Shown here piece by piece: positions 1-8,674 of a DNA stretch of 64,000 bases. The translations under genes were made by a program, and so were the position numbers. The notes beneath the pieces were generated by a model. That model did not search any database, was not told the DNA's origin, and saw only the letters and a program-made list of their open reading frames with translations. The stretch is from an uncultured Clostridium sp. GTDB taxonomy: Bacteria > Bacillota > Clostridia > TANB77 > CAG-508. Within the stretch, counting starts at the first letter, position 1. Every line of letters begins with the position of its first letter. The stretch spans positions 1-64,000 of the forward strand of contig CAMMTN010000004.1 in NCBI GenBank assembly GCA_946499885.1, read 5' to 3'.

Positions 1-68
1 TTCGATTGGATGATTTTAATATTGTTTATAGACAACAAAAAAATCAACCAGATTTATTTTCTGATTGA
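1..68 (+). CDS. 3' end of a CDS, product unknown
   Basis: An open frame enters from the left edge (first full codon at base 3) and stops at TGA 66-68. The last residues are polar and acidic and end in PDLFSD. It lies just upstream of a tRNA pair outside the mobile element, so it is probably a chromosomal gene tail. Twenty-one residues are too few to name it. Confidence 0.4.
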   Translation, partial: RLDDFNIVYRQQKNQPDLFSD

Positions 69-111
69 TCTTGTATCTATCTATTCAATTTAGTTCGAAC
101 AGATACGTCAT

Positions 112-188
<77 letters not shown>

Positions 189-297
189 AAAACTATATTA
201 TATTATAAACATAAAATAAAAAAAATTCAATAGAAAATACAAAAAAAACTTGCAAATTCCAAAAAAATGTGCTATCATAATATAGTGTTAAAGAAAT

Positions 298-373
298 CGA
301 GGTGTAGCGCAGTTGGTAGCGCGCGTGGTTTGGGACCATGAGGTCGCAGGTTCGATCCCTGTCACCTCGACCA
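298..373 (+). tRNA. tRNA-Pro(TGG)
   Basis: Cloverleaf with acceptor CGAGGTG pairing with CACCTCG, anticodon TGG in the loop TTTGGGA, T-arm with GGTTCGATCCC, and encoded CCA. Its 3' end is the integration site of the 14.4-kb element that follows: the last nine bases plus seven more recur at 14,783. Confidence 0.95.
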
Positions 374-380
374 AATTAGA
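365..380 (+). repeat. Left att core of integrative element
   Basis: CCTCGACCAAATTAGA at the tRNA-Pro 3' end matches 14,783-14,798 (CCTCGACCATATTAGA) at 15 of 16 positions in direct orientation. The two copies bracket mobilization genes on the left and an integrase on the right, as expected for tRNA-directed tyrosine-recombinase integration. Confidence 0.85.
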
Positions 381-521
381 CCGTTTTTCAAGGAAATTCA
401 TCAGAATTTGAAAACAGTCAATAAAATTAAAAAGTGCTATTTTCTAAGGATTTTAGAGAATAGCACAATTTTTTTACGTTCTAAAAAATTCTCAAAAATT
501 CCAATATTTTGTTCAGAAAAA

Positions 522-573
522 TGTTCCGCAATTTTTAAAATCTTTAAAAAAATTGTTCCGCAAATTTCCGCAA
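522..573 (+). repeat. Arm-type repeats TGTTCCGCAA, left end
   Basis: TGTTCCGCAA occurs at 522-531 and 554-563, with a shorter TTCCGCAA at 566-573. The same word recurs at the other end of the element (14,695-14,704, and a one-base variant at 14,708-14,717). Short direct repeats confined to both ends are typical arm-binding sites for a Tn916-like integrase. The rest of 381-639 is AT-rich with no convincing gene. Confidence 0.6.
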
Positions 574-639
574 AGCAAAATTCATTGATATTTAGGCACT
601 TTCAGTGTCGTTCAAAAAACTGAAAGGAGAACTATTGCT

Positions 640-1194
640 ATGGATTTTATACCTTATAAAGTAAATGAATGTCTTGAAAATACTTTTTATCAAGTTCCAA
701 AAGAACTATTTATAAATCCATATTATGAGAAACTAAATTCAGATAGTAAATTATTATATGCACTTTTACTAGATAGACTATCAGTTTCAATGAAAAATGA
801 ATGGATTGATGAAGATGGAAATATATTTTTAATATTTTCAAGAAAAGAAGCTGGGGAGAAACTAAACTTATCAGATAAAACAGTTACAAAAGCATTTAGA
901 GAGCTAAATAATGCTAAATTGATATATGAAAAGAGATTAGGTTTTAGAAAAAAGAATATTATCTATGTTGGAAAAATAAATCATATATCAACCGAAAAAA
1001 TTATGAGCTGTAAAAATTACGATTCAAGAAACGGAAAATTTACGAATCAAGAGTCGGAGAATTTACGATGTAGTAATAATAAATATAATAAGAATAATTA
1101 TAGTAATACACCCCAGAAAAAAAATTCATATTCAAATTATGAACAAAGAGTTTATGAACCAGAACAATTAGATGAATTATATTGTAATGTATAG
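640..1194 (+). CDS. Replication initiator A N-terminal domain protein
   Basis: 184 aa. The N-terminal half (residues 10-115) matches the RepA_N winged-helix type found in Firmicutes plasmid and ICE replication proteins: YQVPKELF, then NSDSKLLYALLLDRL, then a helix-turn-helix around LNLSDKTVTKAFRELN. The C-terminal third is Asn/Ser-rich and unstructured. AAAGGAG lies nine bases before the ATG. As first gene of the element it could support autonomous replication of the excised circle or act as a regulator. The protein is shorter than full plasmid RepA proteins, so initiator activity is an inference. Confidence 0.8.
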   Translation: MDFIPYKVNECLENTFYQVPKELFINPYYEKLNSDSKLLYALLLDRLSVSMKNEWIDEDGNIFLIFSRKEAGEKLNLSDKTVTKAFRELNNAKLIYEKRLGFRKKNIIYVGKINHISTEKIMSCKNYDSRNGKFTNQESENLRCSNNKYNKNNYSNTPQKKNSYSNYEQRVYEPEQLDELYCNV

Positions 1195-1212
1195 AAAGGG
1201 AGATTTAAAGTT

Positions 1213-1608
1213 ATGGAAAATAAAGAATTAAAAAATAGATTTATTGATGAAAAAACGGGAATTGAATATATAAGAAAAGGTGATTTCTACTTTCCAAATT
1301 TAGTCGATTCGGCTAGTGTAAATAAAAGTGAACTTGGTAAATATGGAAAGTTAAGATTGAAATATTTATTAGAGCATAAGAAAGTAGAATATACAATTTT
1401 ATGGCTTGATAATAAATTAAGAAGTCATTTATTAGAAATAGATAAAACAGCCAATGAAAGATTTCATTTGTTAATGAAACAATTTGCAGAGCAAGAAAAT
1501 ATAACTGAAGAATTAAAAACAACTAATCAGATGGAATGGGTTAGATGCATGAACAATATTAAAAATCGTGTTGAAGAAATTATATTTAAAGAATTAATAT
1601 ATGTATAG
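1213..1608 (+). CDS. tnpV: TnpV family transposon-encoded protein
   Basis: 131 aa. Diagnostic TnpV features are the opening YxxxGDFYFPNL, the centre KYGKLRLKYLLEHK, and the C-terminal block ITEELKTTNQMEWVRCMNNI followed by NRVEEII. TnpV proteins are common passengers of Firmicutes transposons and ICEs. Their biochemical role is not established. It sits 18 bases after the RepA-like gene, probably in the same transcript. Confidence 0.85.
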   Translation: MENKELKNRFIDEKTGIEYIRKGDFYFPNLVDSASVNKSELGKYGKLRLKYLLEHKKVEYTILWLDNKLRSHLLEIDKTANERFHLLMKQFAEQENITEELKTTNQMEWVRCMNNIKNRVEEIIFKELIYV

Positions 1609-1625
1609 GAAAAGAGGTAAAAGTT

Positions 1626-1949
1626 ATGGAAGAAATAAGATTATATGATATAAATTCAATTGAATTTAGTGAGTTAATAGATGCTGCAAGAGTTGAACTA
1701 AAAAATAATAATTCCGAATATAAAGAATTGCAAAATAAAGTTAGTGAAATCATGGAGATGTATCCAAATTTGCAATTACTTTTTGAAGATGATAAAGCTA
1801 TGAATTTAAACGAAGAAGAATGCAAAATGTTGCAAAAGTTAGTATCTCTTTATTTACAGATGAGTGATTATGAAGATAGAAAAATTTTCTTTTTAGGAGC
1901 AAGAGAAAACTATTTTTATTTTAAAAATTTAGGAATTATTAAAGAATAA
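1626..1949 (+). CDS. Hypothetical acidic protein of mobile element
   Basis: 107 aa, rich in Glu and Leu, predicted mostly alpha-helical (DAARVELKNNNSEYKELQNK, then MLQKLVSLYLQMSDYEDRKI). No enzymatic motif, signal peptide or membrane segment is visible. It follows tnpV by 17 bases with the RBS AAGAGG and ends just before a terminator, so it is the last gene of the repA-tnpV transcript. Similar small proteins accompany TnpV in other elements. Function unknown. Confidence 0.7.
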   Translation: MEEIRLYDINSIEFSELIDAARVELKNNNSEYKELQNKVSEIMEMYPNLQLLFEDDKAMNLNEEECKMLQKLVSLYLQMSDYEDRKIFFLGARENYFYFKNLGIIKE

Positions 1950-1961
1950 AATAACTTTTTT

Positions 1962-1994
1962 AAGAGAAGAAAATAAAACTTTCTTCTCTTTTTT
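1962..1994 (+). terminator. Rho-independent terminator after 1626-1949
   Basis: AAGAGAAGAAA pairs with TTTCTTCTCTT across a seven-base loop and is followed by a T run. It separates the repA-tnpV transcript from the next gene. Confidence 0.8.
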
Positions 1995-2026
1995 GATGTA
2001 AAAAATTTTGAAAGGAGCAAACAAAA

Positions 2027-2518
2027 ATGAGAAATAAAGAATTAAAAGTAACACAAGAGTTTACAAATTTATTTAATGATAAATTAGTAATTTACAAAAA
2101 TATATTAATAAAAGGAAGAAGTAAAATTACTTTTTATAATTATATTATTGTAACAAGAAAAGGTATTTTTGCAATTAAAACTAAAACAATTTTAGGTCGA
2201 ATGGTAACAGATAAATATAAAGTAAAATGGAAATCTTATGTAGGTTTTATTCCATTTATTTTTACAAATCCACCACTAGACGTTAGTTATAAAAGTTGTG
2301 ATTTAGATTTTGTTTTAGATTGTGATATGGATAAAATTATTCCAATTTCAATTATAAAAAATAAAGGAAAAAGACATTTTTATATTGATATGAATTACAC
2401 ACAAAAAGAAAAATTTTATTATGAATTCCACCATCAAGAAGATGTATTTTCTGATAAAGGAGTTGCAAAAATTTGTGAGCTAATAGAGAAAAAAGCACTT
2501 GTTTTTAGCAAATTTTAG
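2027..2518 (+). CDS. NERD-like domain protein
   Basis: 163 aa. The central segment YNYIIVTRKGIFAIKTKT resembles the core of the nuclease-related (NERD) domain, in which a strand with D-x-V-V-V-T is followed by GVFxIExK. Here the second acidic residue is replaced (FAIKTKT), so nuclease activity is doubtful. RBS GAAAGGAG lies upstream of the ATG. It is a single gene between a terminator and the mob region. DNA-related function is inferred from the fold only. Confidence 0.5.
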   Translation: MRNKELKVTQEFTNLFNDKLVIYKNILIKGRSKITFYNYIIVTRKGIFAIKTKTILGRMVTDKYKVKWKSYVGFIPFIFTNPPLDVSYKSCDLDFVLDCDMDKIIPISIIKNKGKRHFYIDMNYTQKEKFYYEFHHQEDVFSDKGVAKICELIEKKALVFSKF

Positions 2519-2539
2519 TCACATTTAAAGTTAGCACTA

Positions 2540-2700
2540 TTTTGAAAGCAAGCATCGCATTTATACTCCCGTATAAATACCGCTTGTCAGTTTTGATATA
2601 AAACTGAATTATGGGGAATTTCTTCCCCAATCCCCTTAAAAGTATAAGTATTTTTCTGGCAGTCTTTCGGGAAAAAGACTGTCAACTTTCTTGAAAAAGG
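2540..2700 (+). other. Candidate oriT region with four hairpins
   Basis: The non-coding gap immediately before mobC and the relaxase contains four inverted repeats: TTTATAC/GTATAAA (2560-2577), CAGTTTT/AAAACTG (2588-2606), GGGGAA/TTCCCC (2613-2628) and CAGTCTTT/AAAGACTG (2660-2681). Dense hairpins just upstream of mobC are the usual layout of an origin of transfer. The nick site cannot be assigned by eye. Confidence 0.5.
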
Positions 2701-2712
2701 AGAATGAAAATT

Positions 2713-3036
2713 ATGAGAAAAAGAAATATAAAAAAACAAATATGGTTAGATACAAAAGAAGATGAATTATTAAAAAGCAAATCAAAAGAAGCAGGTTTAA
2801 GTGAAGCTGAATTTATTAGAAGTTTAATTAAAGGTTATAGAATAAAAGCACAACCAACTGAAGAAATAAAATCTTTTCAAAGAGATTTGTATGGCATAGC
2901 AAATAATATAAATCAAATTGCTAGAGTTGCTAATTCTAGATATAGTATTTCGCACGATAATTACAAATATATTTCAGATACTTTAGCTGATTTTATTTTA
3001 AGGTTTGAAAGGAAGATTTATTCTAGACAAAAATAA
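2713..3036 (+). CDS. mobC: MobC relaxosome accessory protein
   Basis: About 107 aa. It begins with a ribbon-helix-helix-like segment (KKQIWLDTKEDELLKSKSKE, then GLSEAEFIRSLIKGY), followed by the MobC signature FQRDLYGIANNINQIARVAN. MobC helps the relaxase open oriT. I choose ATG 2713 because the AGGAG at 2698-2702 is too close to the in-frame ATG at 2704. It is 12 bases upstream of the relaxase gene, a mob operon that depends on another element for the transfer channel. Confidence 0.85.
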   Translation: MRKRNIKKQIWLDTKEDELLKSKSKEAGLSEAEFIRSLIKGYRIKAQPTEEIKSFQRDLYGIANNINQIARVANSRYSISHDNYKYISDTLADFILRFERKIYSRQK

Positions 3037-3048
3037 GGAGGGATTTAA

Positions 3049-4371
3049 GTGGCTATTACAAAATATAAAGTTATTAAGAAAAATCTAGAAGCAGTAATCA
3101 ATTATGCAATGAATGGAGAAAAAACAGAAAATGGTATTTTAGTATCTGCAATAAATTGTTTACCACAAACAGCTTATTCTCAAATGATGCTAACTAAAAA
3201 AGCATTCCATAAAGAAGATGGTAGATTAGGTTATCATATAATACAATCTTTCAATGGTAATGAAATTTCTCCAGACAAGTGTAATAAAATTGGAATGGAA
3301 CTTGCTGAAGAACTATGGGGAGATAAATATCAAGTTATAGTTTGCACTCATACTAATAAGCAAAATATTCACAATCACATAGTTCTAAATTCTGTTTCAT
3401 TTGTTGATGGAAGTAAATACCATAACTCAAATGTTGAAATTGCTTTACTTCGAGAAACAAATGATGATATATGTAGAAAACATGGACTATCTATAATTAA
3501 AAGCACAAAAGCCACTATAGTATCTGATATATCAAAAAGTAGAATTGCGAATTATAATCGTAATTCTGGAAAAATGGAATTAATAAAAGCTGATATTGAT
3601 GAAGCAATTAAAGAAGCTACTAAATACCAAGAATTTATAGATATATTAGCTTTTAAAGGTTATTATATCAAAAAATCTAATGGTTCTATATCAGTTTCTA
3701 CTCCATACTATAATAGAAATATAAGACTTGCAAGAGTATTTGGAGAAGATTATACTTTTGAAAATATTAAAACTAGAATATATCATAGTGAATTATATGA
3801 TTATATGAAAGCAAACAAACTACAACCAAAAGTATATAAAGTAAGAATATATGATGGTATTAAGATTGATCAAGAAAAATTAAAGACCTCCTCTTTTTAT
3901 AGGTTATATGTGCATTATTTATATTTACTTGGAAAATTGCCACCTAAAATTCATTATGAAGAAAGAACAAAAGAATATTATCAAGAAATAGATAAATTCA
4001 ATAAATTAGCAGATGAAATGAGTTTAATATGCACTTATAATCTAAACTCAAAAGAAGACACTCAAAATTTAAGAATAAAATATATTGAAGAAGTTGCACC
4101 ATTAAAGGCAGAAAGAGAAAAAATAAGGTATATATACAAAAAAACTACCAATGAAGCTGATAGGTCTTTTCTGGAATATAAATTAAATAATCTTACTAAA
4201 GATATAGATAAAATAAATTCAAAAATACAAACTTGCAAAAGAATTATAGCTACAACTGAAAAAGGTAAAAAAGAAGCTGTTCTAATAAAAAATAGAGTAG
4301 CAGAAAATCAACTAAATAATGAGTTGGAAGACTCAAAAAATAAAGATAAGGATATAAAAAGAAATAGATAG
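3049..4371 (+). CDS. Relaxase/mobilization nuclease (MobP/VirD2-like)
   Basis: 440 aa with GTG start after AAGGAGGG. The N-terminal 130 residues carry relaxase motifs: GYHIIQSF, then a three-histidine cluster spread over CTHTNKQNIHNHIVLNSV that binds the catalytic metal. The nicking Tyr is expected near the N-terminus (Y6 or Y19). The C-terminal half is Lys/Glu-rich, probably helical. It nicks oriT in trans with MobC. The element encodes no mating channel, so it is mobilizable rather than conjugative. The relaxase module looks complete. Confidence 0.88.
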   Translation: MAITKYKVIKKNLEAVINYAMNGEKTENGILVSAINCLPQTAYSQMMLTKKAFHKEDGRLGYHIIQSFNGNEISPDKCNKIGMELAEELWGDKYQVIVCTHTNKQNIHNHIVLNSVSFVDGSKYHNSNVEIALLRETNDDICRKHGLSIIKSTKATIVSDISKSRIANYNRNSGKMELIKADIDEAIKEATKYQEFIDILAFKGYYIKKSNGSISVSTPYYNRNIRLARVFGEDYTFENIKTRIYHSELYDYMKANKLQPKVYKVRIYDGIKIDQEKLKTSSFYRLYVHYLYLLGKLPPKIHYEERTKEYYQEIDKFNKLADEMSLICTYNLNSKEDTQNLRIKYIEEVAPLKAEREKIRYIYKKTTNEADRSFLEYKLNNLTKDIDKINSKIQTCKRIIATTEKGKKEAVLIKNRVAENQLNNELEDSKNKDKDIKRNR

Positions 4372-4416
4372 GGGGATTAGTCCTCTATCTAATTTCACAT
4401 ATAAATTAACTATATA

Positions 4417-5238
4417 CTATCTTTCTTCTTTATCCGTTGCTCTATTTAAACGTTCTGATATTCTCTTTCCTAATTCATAATATGATGTGTTATCTGTACA
4501 CACCACATCATAGTACTCTTGAAATGCAGATATTCTATCTTCTACTTTTTCATCTAAAAATCCTATTCTATATGTTTTCTTTCTATCATTTGTCATATTA
4601 ATATCTGAGATACTATTTCCAAGAAGTATAATAGTATTTCTATTAGCAACTTTCTCTTGAATATGTGTAGGCAATGAAATTTCATTTTTATTTAATGGAT
4701 GTATTAAATTATTATCTCTAATGCTCCTAATAACGCCATCTTCATATTCCAAGAAATTTGAGCAAATATAAATATTGGAAAAATTACAGTCATTATTAAT
4801 TAAAAATTGTTGTATAATATTTCCTACTCCTGCTGATATTACTATTATAGGAATGCCTCTATCATTCATTTCTTTTAAAAATTCTTTTGCACCATCTCTA
4901 AAAGACATTATATTCTCATTATTAGCTGAGTAATTTATTGTTTGTTCAGTAATACCAAACTTTTTTAGTGTTTCTATGTTTTTGTTATACCATTCACTCA
5001 TAATTACCATTTTTTCTTCTAGTGGAATGCTTTCGTCAATTTCATATTTATGGTAATAATTAAATATTCTTATACACTCTTGAACAAATTCATCTGTTAC
5101 ATTAGGATTTTTGAAAATGCTAGCCCAAGAACTATCACTGGAATCTTTCGTTATAGTTCCATCAAAATCTGTTAATATGTATAAGTCATTGGCAGAGAGG
5201 TTGAATAGTTCTTTAATTCTATCATTTATTAGTATCAT
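4417..5238 (-). CDS. HAD-superfamily phosphatase, pyrimidine 5'-nucleotidase-like
   Basis: 273 aa. HAD motif I is LTDFDGTIT (nucleophile Asp, residue ~24), motif II IVISAG, and motif IV LGNSISDINM. The cap and spacing resemble the UMPH-1 pyrimidine 5'-nucleotidase group. It is followed by an HD-domain gene 12 bases away and a GNAT gene, a cargo trio transcribed against the mob operon. Substrate is not determinable. Nucleotide dephosphorylation is the likeliest reaction. Confidence 0.75.
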   Translation of the reverse strand: MILINDRIKELFNLSANDLYILTDFDGTITKDSSDSSWASIFKNPNVTDEFVQECIRIFNYYHKYEIDESIPLEEKMVIMSEWYNKNIETLKKFGITEQTINYSANNENIMSFRDGAKEFLKEMNDRGIPIIVISAGVGNIIQQFLINNDCNFSNIYICSNFLEYEDGVIRSIRDNNLIHPLNKNEISLPTHIQEKVANRNTIILLGNSISDINMTNDRKKTYRIGFLDEKVEDRISAFQEYYDVVCTDNTSYYELGKRISERLNRATDKEER

Positions 5239-5250
5239 ATTATCACCCTA

Positions 5251-6042
5251 TTACTTAAAATTGGTTATTTTTTCATCTATAAATTTATTTATAATATTTC
5301 TTATATTTTCCATCCTATTTCTTGTGTCTATATCTTTATAATCAAATCTATCTATTAATATATTTATATAGTCATTTTCTTTTACTATATTATATGTTAC
5401 ATCAAAATTCAAATCAAATGTAAATGCCAATATGCAAACCCAAAAGTCTAATGGTGTTACTCTATCATAGATATTAACACACTCTCTATTTAATACGGTT
5501 TCATATACTTTATCACTTAACAAGCATTCTTCCATATCTTCTTTTTTATTTACTCTTTTAGGGAAGATTGCTTCTATTTTTTCTTCCTTCTTTACTCTAT
5601 AATTATCTAATTTATCTGCATCCCTTATTATTTTTGAATGTAACAACTCTCTTTCATTTAATTCTTTTTCTATTGCTAATCTACTATGATTCTCTATTGA
5701 TTTTTTTATTATCTCATAATATTGACAATCTTCTATAAAATTTTTAATCATTCCTTTTTCAAATAACATTGTTGTACCATGTGTTGCATGATCAAATTTT
5801 ACACTATTTAGCTCTTTTGTAATTTTTAGCTCTTCAAATCTTCCTATATCATGAAGTAATCCAATTAATTCTGCAAGTTCTATATCTTCTTTACTCAGAT
5901 TTAATTGTTCTGCAATATATTTGGAATTTTCTGCGACATGATATGTATGTACAACTTTTAATTGAAAACTTAAATCACTTTTATCTTCGTACTTATCTAA
6001 AAATTTTTTGAATGCAATTTTTGCCTTTGAAATATCTATCAT
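5251..6042 (-). CDS. HD-domain phosphohydrolase
   Basis: 263 aa. HD motif residues are visible: H in VVHTYHVAENS, the HD pair in IGLLHDIGRFEE, a distal His in DHATHGTTMLF, and Asp in IIRDADKLDNYR. This matches the HD metal-dependent phosphohydrolase family acting on nucleotides or phosphate monoesters. It is first in line with the HAD phosphatase, from which it is 12 bases away, so a joint role in nucleotide turnover is plausible. Confidence 0.8.
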   Translation of the reverse strand: MIDISKAKIAFKKFLDKYEDKSDLSFQLKVVHTYHVAENSKYIAEQLNLSKEDIELAELIGLLHDIGRFEELKITKELNSVKFDHATHGTTMLFEKGMIKNFIEDCQYYEIIKKSIENHSRLAIEKELNERELLHSKIIRDADKLDNYRVKKEEKIEAIFPKRVNKKEDMEECLLSDKVYETVLNRECVNIYDRVTPLDFWVCILAFTFDLNFDVTYNIVKENDYINILIDRFDYKDIDTRNRMENIRNIINKFIDEKITNFK

Positions 6043-6081
6043 AATTATTAGCTCCTACATTTTAAAATTATATTTGTTATT

Positions 6082-6564
6082 TTAATTCTCAAAATAAAAT
6101 GCATATCTAGTATTATCTCTTATTAAATGTTCTTCATAGTTTCCATTACTGGCATTCTTTACAACTTTTCTCCAAAATTCTTGAGCTCGTTTGTTTTTTA
6201 ATAATGTTCGTATCTCCCATTTTCCTTTATATTTCTTAAACATTTCGTTTGCCATAAATGTTCCAGCTCCAAGTTTTCTATATTTATTTAAAACAAAAAA
6301 TTCCGATATCTCATTCATTCCATCTTCATTAAATCTTTCTAAAACAAAACCTGCTAATTTACCATCACATTTTAAAATATATGGATGCCTTTTTTCTTGT
6401 GTCCAATATAATTCTATATACTTACTCATTTTAAACAAACCGTTTTCTAGTAGTTGAAAATTAGTTGTTTCATCTTCAAAAAAGCTTAATTCATAAGTAT
6501 ATAGTTGCATTAAATTATAAATAATATTTTTGTCTTTTTCTTCTACTTCAAAAAATTCAAACAT
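6082..6564 (-). CDS. GNAT-family N-acetyltransferase
   Basis: 160 aa. The acetyl-CoA-binding motif A is readable as EISEFFVLNKYRKLGAGTFM (R/Q-x-x-G-x-G/A variant), followed by the helix ANEMFKKYKGKWEIRT and the typical NKRAQEFWRKVV. The acceptor substrate is unknown. It is cargo of the mobilizable element, same strand as the HD and HAD genes. Confidence 0.8.
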   Translation of the reverse strand: MFEFFEVEEKDKNIIYNLMQLYTYELSFFEDETTNFQLLENGLFKMSKYIELYWTQEKRHPYILKCDGKLAGFVLERFNEDGMNEISEFFVLNKYRKLGAGTFMANEMFKKYKGKWEIRTLLKNKRAQEFWRKVVKNASNGNYEEHLIRDNTRYAFYFEN

Positions 6565-6604
6565 AGAGTTATTTCCCTTTCTTACAATTAATATTTATAT
6601 AGCA

Positions 6605-7237
6605 TTAAAAATAAAAGCTCTTTCTTCTATCCTCTAATTCATCAAAGTATGAATCGTAGGAATAATCTATACTAACATATGGTTTAAATAATTGTATTAT
6701 AATATCATCATAATCCGTTGTTATAAATTCATTATCAATAACTTTACCTAAAATATGAATACAATTTTCACTGGCTTCCTTAGAAATTCTAAATTTTTCA
6801 GATAAATATGTAGGTGTTATTTTTGCACCATTCTTAATTAACTGTTTTAAAACACATTGAGGAGCTAATAACTGAGATGCAAAGAAATTAGCTTCAGACT
6901 CATTTTTATCACATTGTGTAGTATGTTTTAAAACTATGTGTCCTAATTCATGAGATATTGTCCACATTTTTCTGCCTTCTGTTTCTATATCCTCATTATA
7001 AAAAATTAATATATTGTTGTTTCTAATATATGTATATCCATCATTAGTATTACCATTAGAGGTTAACTGATTTATACTTAGATTCGTCTTTTGTGCATAT
7101 TCTTGAAAACTGATTATTTTAACATCATATTCTTTTAATTTTATATTTTTAGGATTTATAGGAAAAGAAAAATTTTCTTGCAACATTAATGTTTTGTAAG
7201 CTTCTTCTTTTGCTCTTTTGAAATTTGGTTTAACCAT
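6605..7237 (-). CDS. ImmA/IrrE-family zinc metallopeptidase
   Basis: 210 aa. The zinc-binding HExxH appears as ISHELGHIVLKH with a downstream acidic helix containing NESEANFFASQLLAP, the hallmark of ImmA/IrrE proteases. In ICEBs1-type elements ImmA cleaves the ImmR repressor after DNA damage or quorum signals and so derepresses excision. The gene overlaps the repressor gene by eight bases (ATG at 7237), consistent with translational coupling. Confidence 0.85.
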   Translation of the reverse strand: MVKPNFKRAKEEAYKTLMLQENFSFPINPKNIKLKEYDVKIISFQEYAQKTNLSINQLTSNGNTNDGYTYIRNNNILIFYNEDIETEGRKMWTISHELGHIVLKHTTQCDKNESEANFFASQLLAPQCVLKQLIKNGAKITPTYLSEKFRISKEASENCIHILGKVIDNEFITTDYDDIIIQLFKPYVSIDYSYDSYFDELEDRRKSFYF

Positions 7238-7577
7238 TTTTATTGTTTCCTAAAAATATATCGATTGTGCTATCTAATATGTCAAGTAATTTTTCTTTTT
7301 CTTTTGGATCAACTTGCTCAGCTTTTCTAAAAATTATAGCAGTCCTAGAATTATCTTCATCTTCTATTTTATCCTTAATTCCTAATAAATAATTAACAGT
7401 TACTCCAAAATAATTAGATAATTTATTTAATGTTTCAGTATTTGGAGTTGCATTTCCAGATTCCCAATATGATACTCCTGTAGCAGTAATTCCAACTATA
7501 TCAGCTAATTGTTGTTGTGTTAGATTATTTTTTTTCCTTAATTCTTTTATTATTTGAGAAAATTTATTTTCGTTCAT
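7230..7577 (-). CDS. XRE-family repressor, ImmR-like
   Basis: About 115 aa. The N-terminal helix-turn-helix is SQIIKELRKKNNLTQQQLAD followed by GVSYWESGNATPNTETLNKL. The short C-terminal part is acidic and probably mediates dimerization and ImmA recognition. Start at 7577 is supported by a GGAGGG seven bases upstream. The upstream in-frame ATG overlaps that RBS. It faces a strong divergent promoter at 7669-7697 and likely represses the MBL operon and/or itself. Confidence 0.85.
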   Translation of the reverse strand: MNENKFSQIIKELRKKNNLTQQQLADIVGITATGVSYWESGNATPNTETLNKLSNYFGVTVNYLLGIKDKIEDEDNSRTAIIFRKAEQVDPKEKEKLLDILDSTIDIFLGNNKNG

Positions 7578-7668
7578 AGTATTTCCCTCCATTTAAAGTA
7601 ATTATATTATAAAATAAATAAAATGTAAATATTTTTTAAATAAAATGTAATTTTTTTAGCATAGTGTA

Positions 7669-7697
7669 TTGACAATTGCTAAAATAGTTAGTATAAT
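7669..7697 (+). promoter_or_regulatory. Strong sigma-A promoter for the MBL-fold operon
   Basis: Consensus TTGACA (7669-7674), exactly 17 bases, then TATAAT (7692-7697). The intergenic region between the repressor and the MBL gene also repeats AAAATGTAA three times (around 7619, 7642 and 7699), a candidate operator for the XRE repressor. Confidence 0.85.
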
Positions 7698-7780
7698 CAA
7701 AATGTAATAAAAATATAAATCGCACTTAAGTCGTGCTTTTATATACATACATAAATATTATACCATACAAGGAGGGTTTT

Positions 7781-8674
7781 ATGAATACTTTAATGTTAAG
7801 CTCTAAGAGTTATAAAGAAAGTAAGGAACATGATTTTGGGGATTGTTTTATATCAGATAATGGAAATGATGTTGTTGTGTTTGACTGTGGCTCAAATGAA
7901 CATGCTGAAAAAGTAATAGAATATTTAGAAAACAATTATGGTCCAGACAAAAAAGCAATAGTTTTTTTATCTCATAATGATTCTGATCACTTTAATGGAA
8001 TCCCTAAGCTAATTGAAAAAGAAAAAGTTGAAAAAGTTTATACAATTTTATTTTTGAAATTGTACCATGAATTATTAGACAAAATAGATGATGGAAGAAA
8101 AACAAATAATTCTATCAAAGAACAAATTGCAGAATTGTATTCTAATATAACATCCTTAGAAGGTCAAGGAATATTATTTAGTATATATGATGATAAGGAT
8201 TCTTTTGTTAAAGTCTGTAATGGAATTAATATTGTAGGACCAACAAAAGAATATGCCCTAAAAGCAGCGGCAAAAGCTTTGGATTCATGCCAAGGTAATA
8301 CTCTTGATAAAGAAACAGTAATAAATGCAGCTAGTGTTCAATTAAGTATAGCTTTTGGAACTTCAAAAATGTTATTGACGGGTGATTCTAGTACAGATGC
8401 AATTCAAGAAAACGTAAAGACACATCAAATTATACAAATTCCTCATCATGGAAGATTAGATCACGCTGAAGATTTATTTGAAATAAAAAAATATGATAAA
8501 GACACCGTATATCTAATATCAGATAACAAAGGTTCTAGCTCAGGAGGTTCAGAAGAATTAATAAGTAAAGGAAAAAATAAAGGACATACTATATTTAATA
8601 CTAGAACAGAAGACACTAAAACTATAAACTCTACAACTTATCAAAAATCTTATAGAATGGGGTCGTATATATGA
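7781..8674 (+). CDS. MBL-fold metallohydrolase (ComEC-like catalytic domain)
   Basis: 297 aa starting at the ATG preceded by AAGGAGGG. Metallo-beta-lactamase motifs: LSHNDSDHFNGIP (motif 2, HxxxDH type), LLTGDSS (motif 4 Asp) and IPHHGR (motif 5). The arrangement matches the MBL domain of ComEC/Rec2-like stand-alone proteins. No signal peptide or membrane segment is seen, so it is cytoplasmic and may cleave a nucleic acid or nucleotide. It overlaps the next gene by ATGA at 8671 and lies next to the ImmR/ImmA-like pair. Confidence 0.82.
   Translation: MNTLMLSSKSYKESKEHDFGDCFISDNGNDVVVFDCGSNEHAEKVIEYLENNYGPDKKAIVFLSHNDSDHFNGIPKLIEKEKVEKVYTILFLKLYHELLDKIDDGRKTNNSIKEQIAELYSNITSLEGQGILFSIYDDKDSFVKVCNGINIVGPTKEYALKAAAKALDSCQGNTLDKETVINAASVQLSIAFGTSKMLLTGDSSTDAIQENVKTHQIIQIPHHGRLDHAEDLFEIKKYDKDTVYLISDNKGSSSGGSEELISKGKNKGHTIFNTRTEDTKTINSTTYQKSYRMGSYI

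Noticed and set aside
408..623. 71-aa ORF after tRNA-Pro
   Set aside because: No RBS, low-complexity composition, overlaps integrase arm repeats in the left element end.
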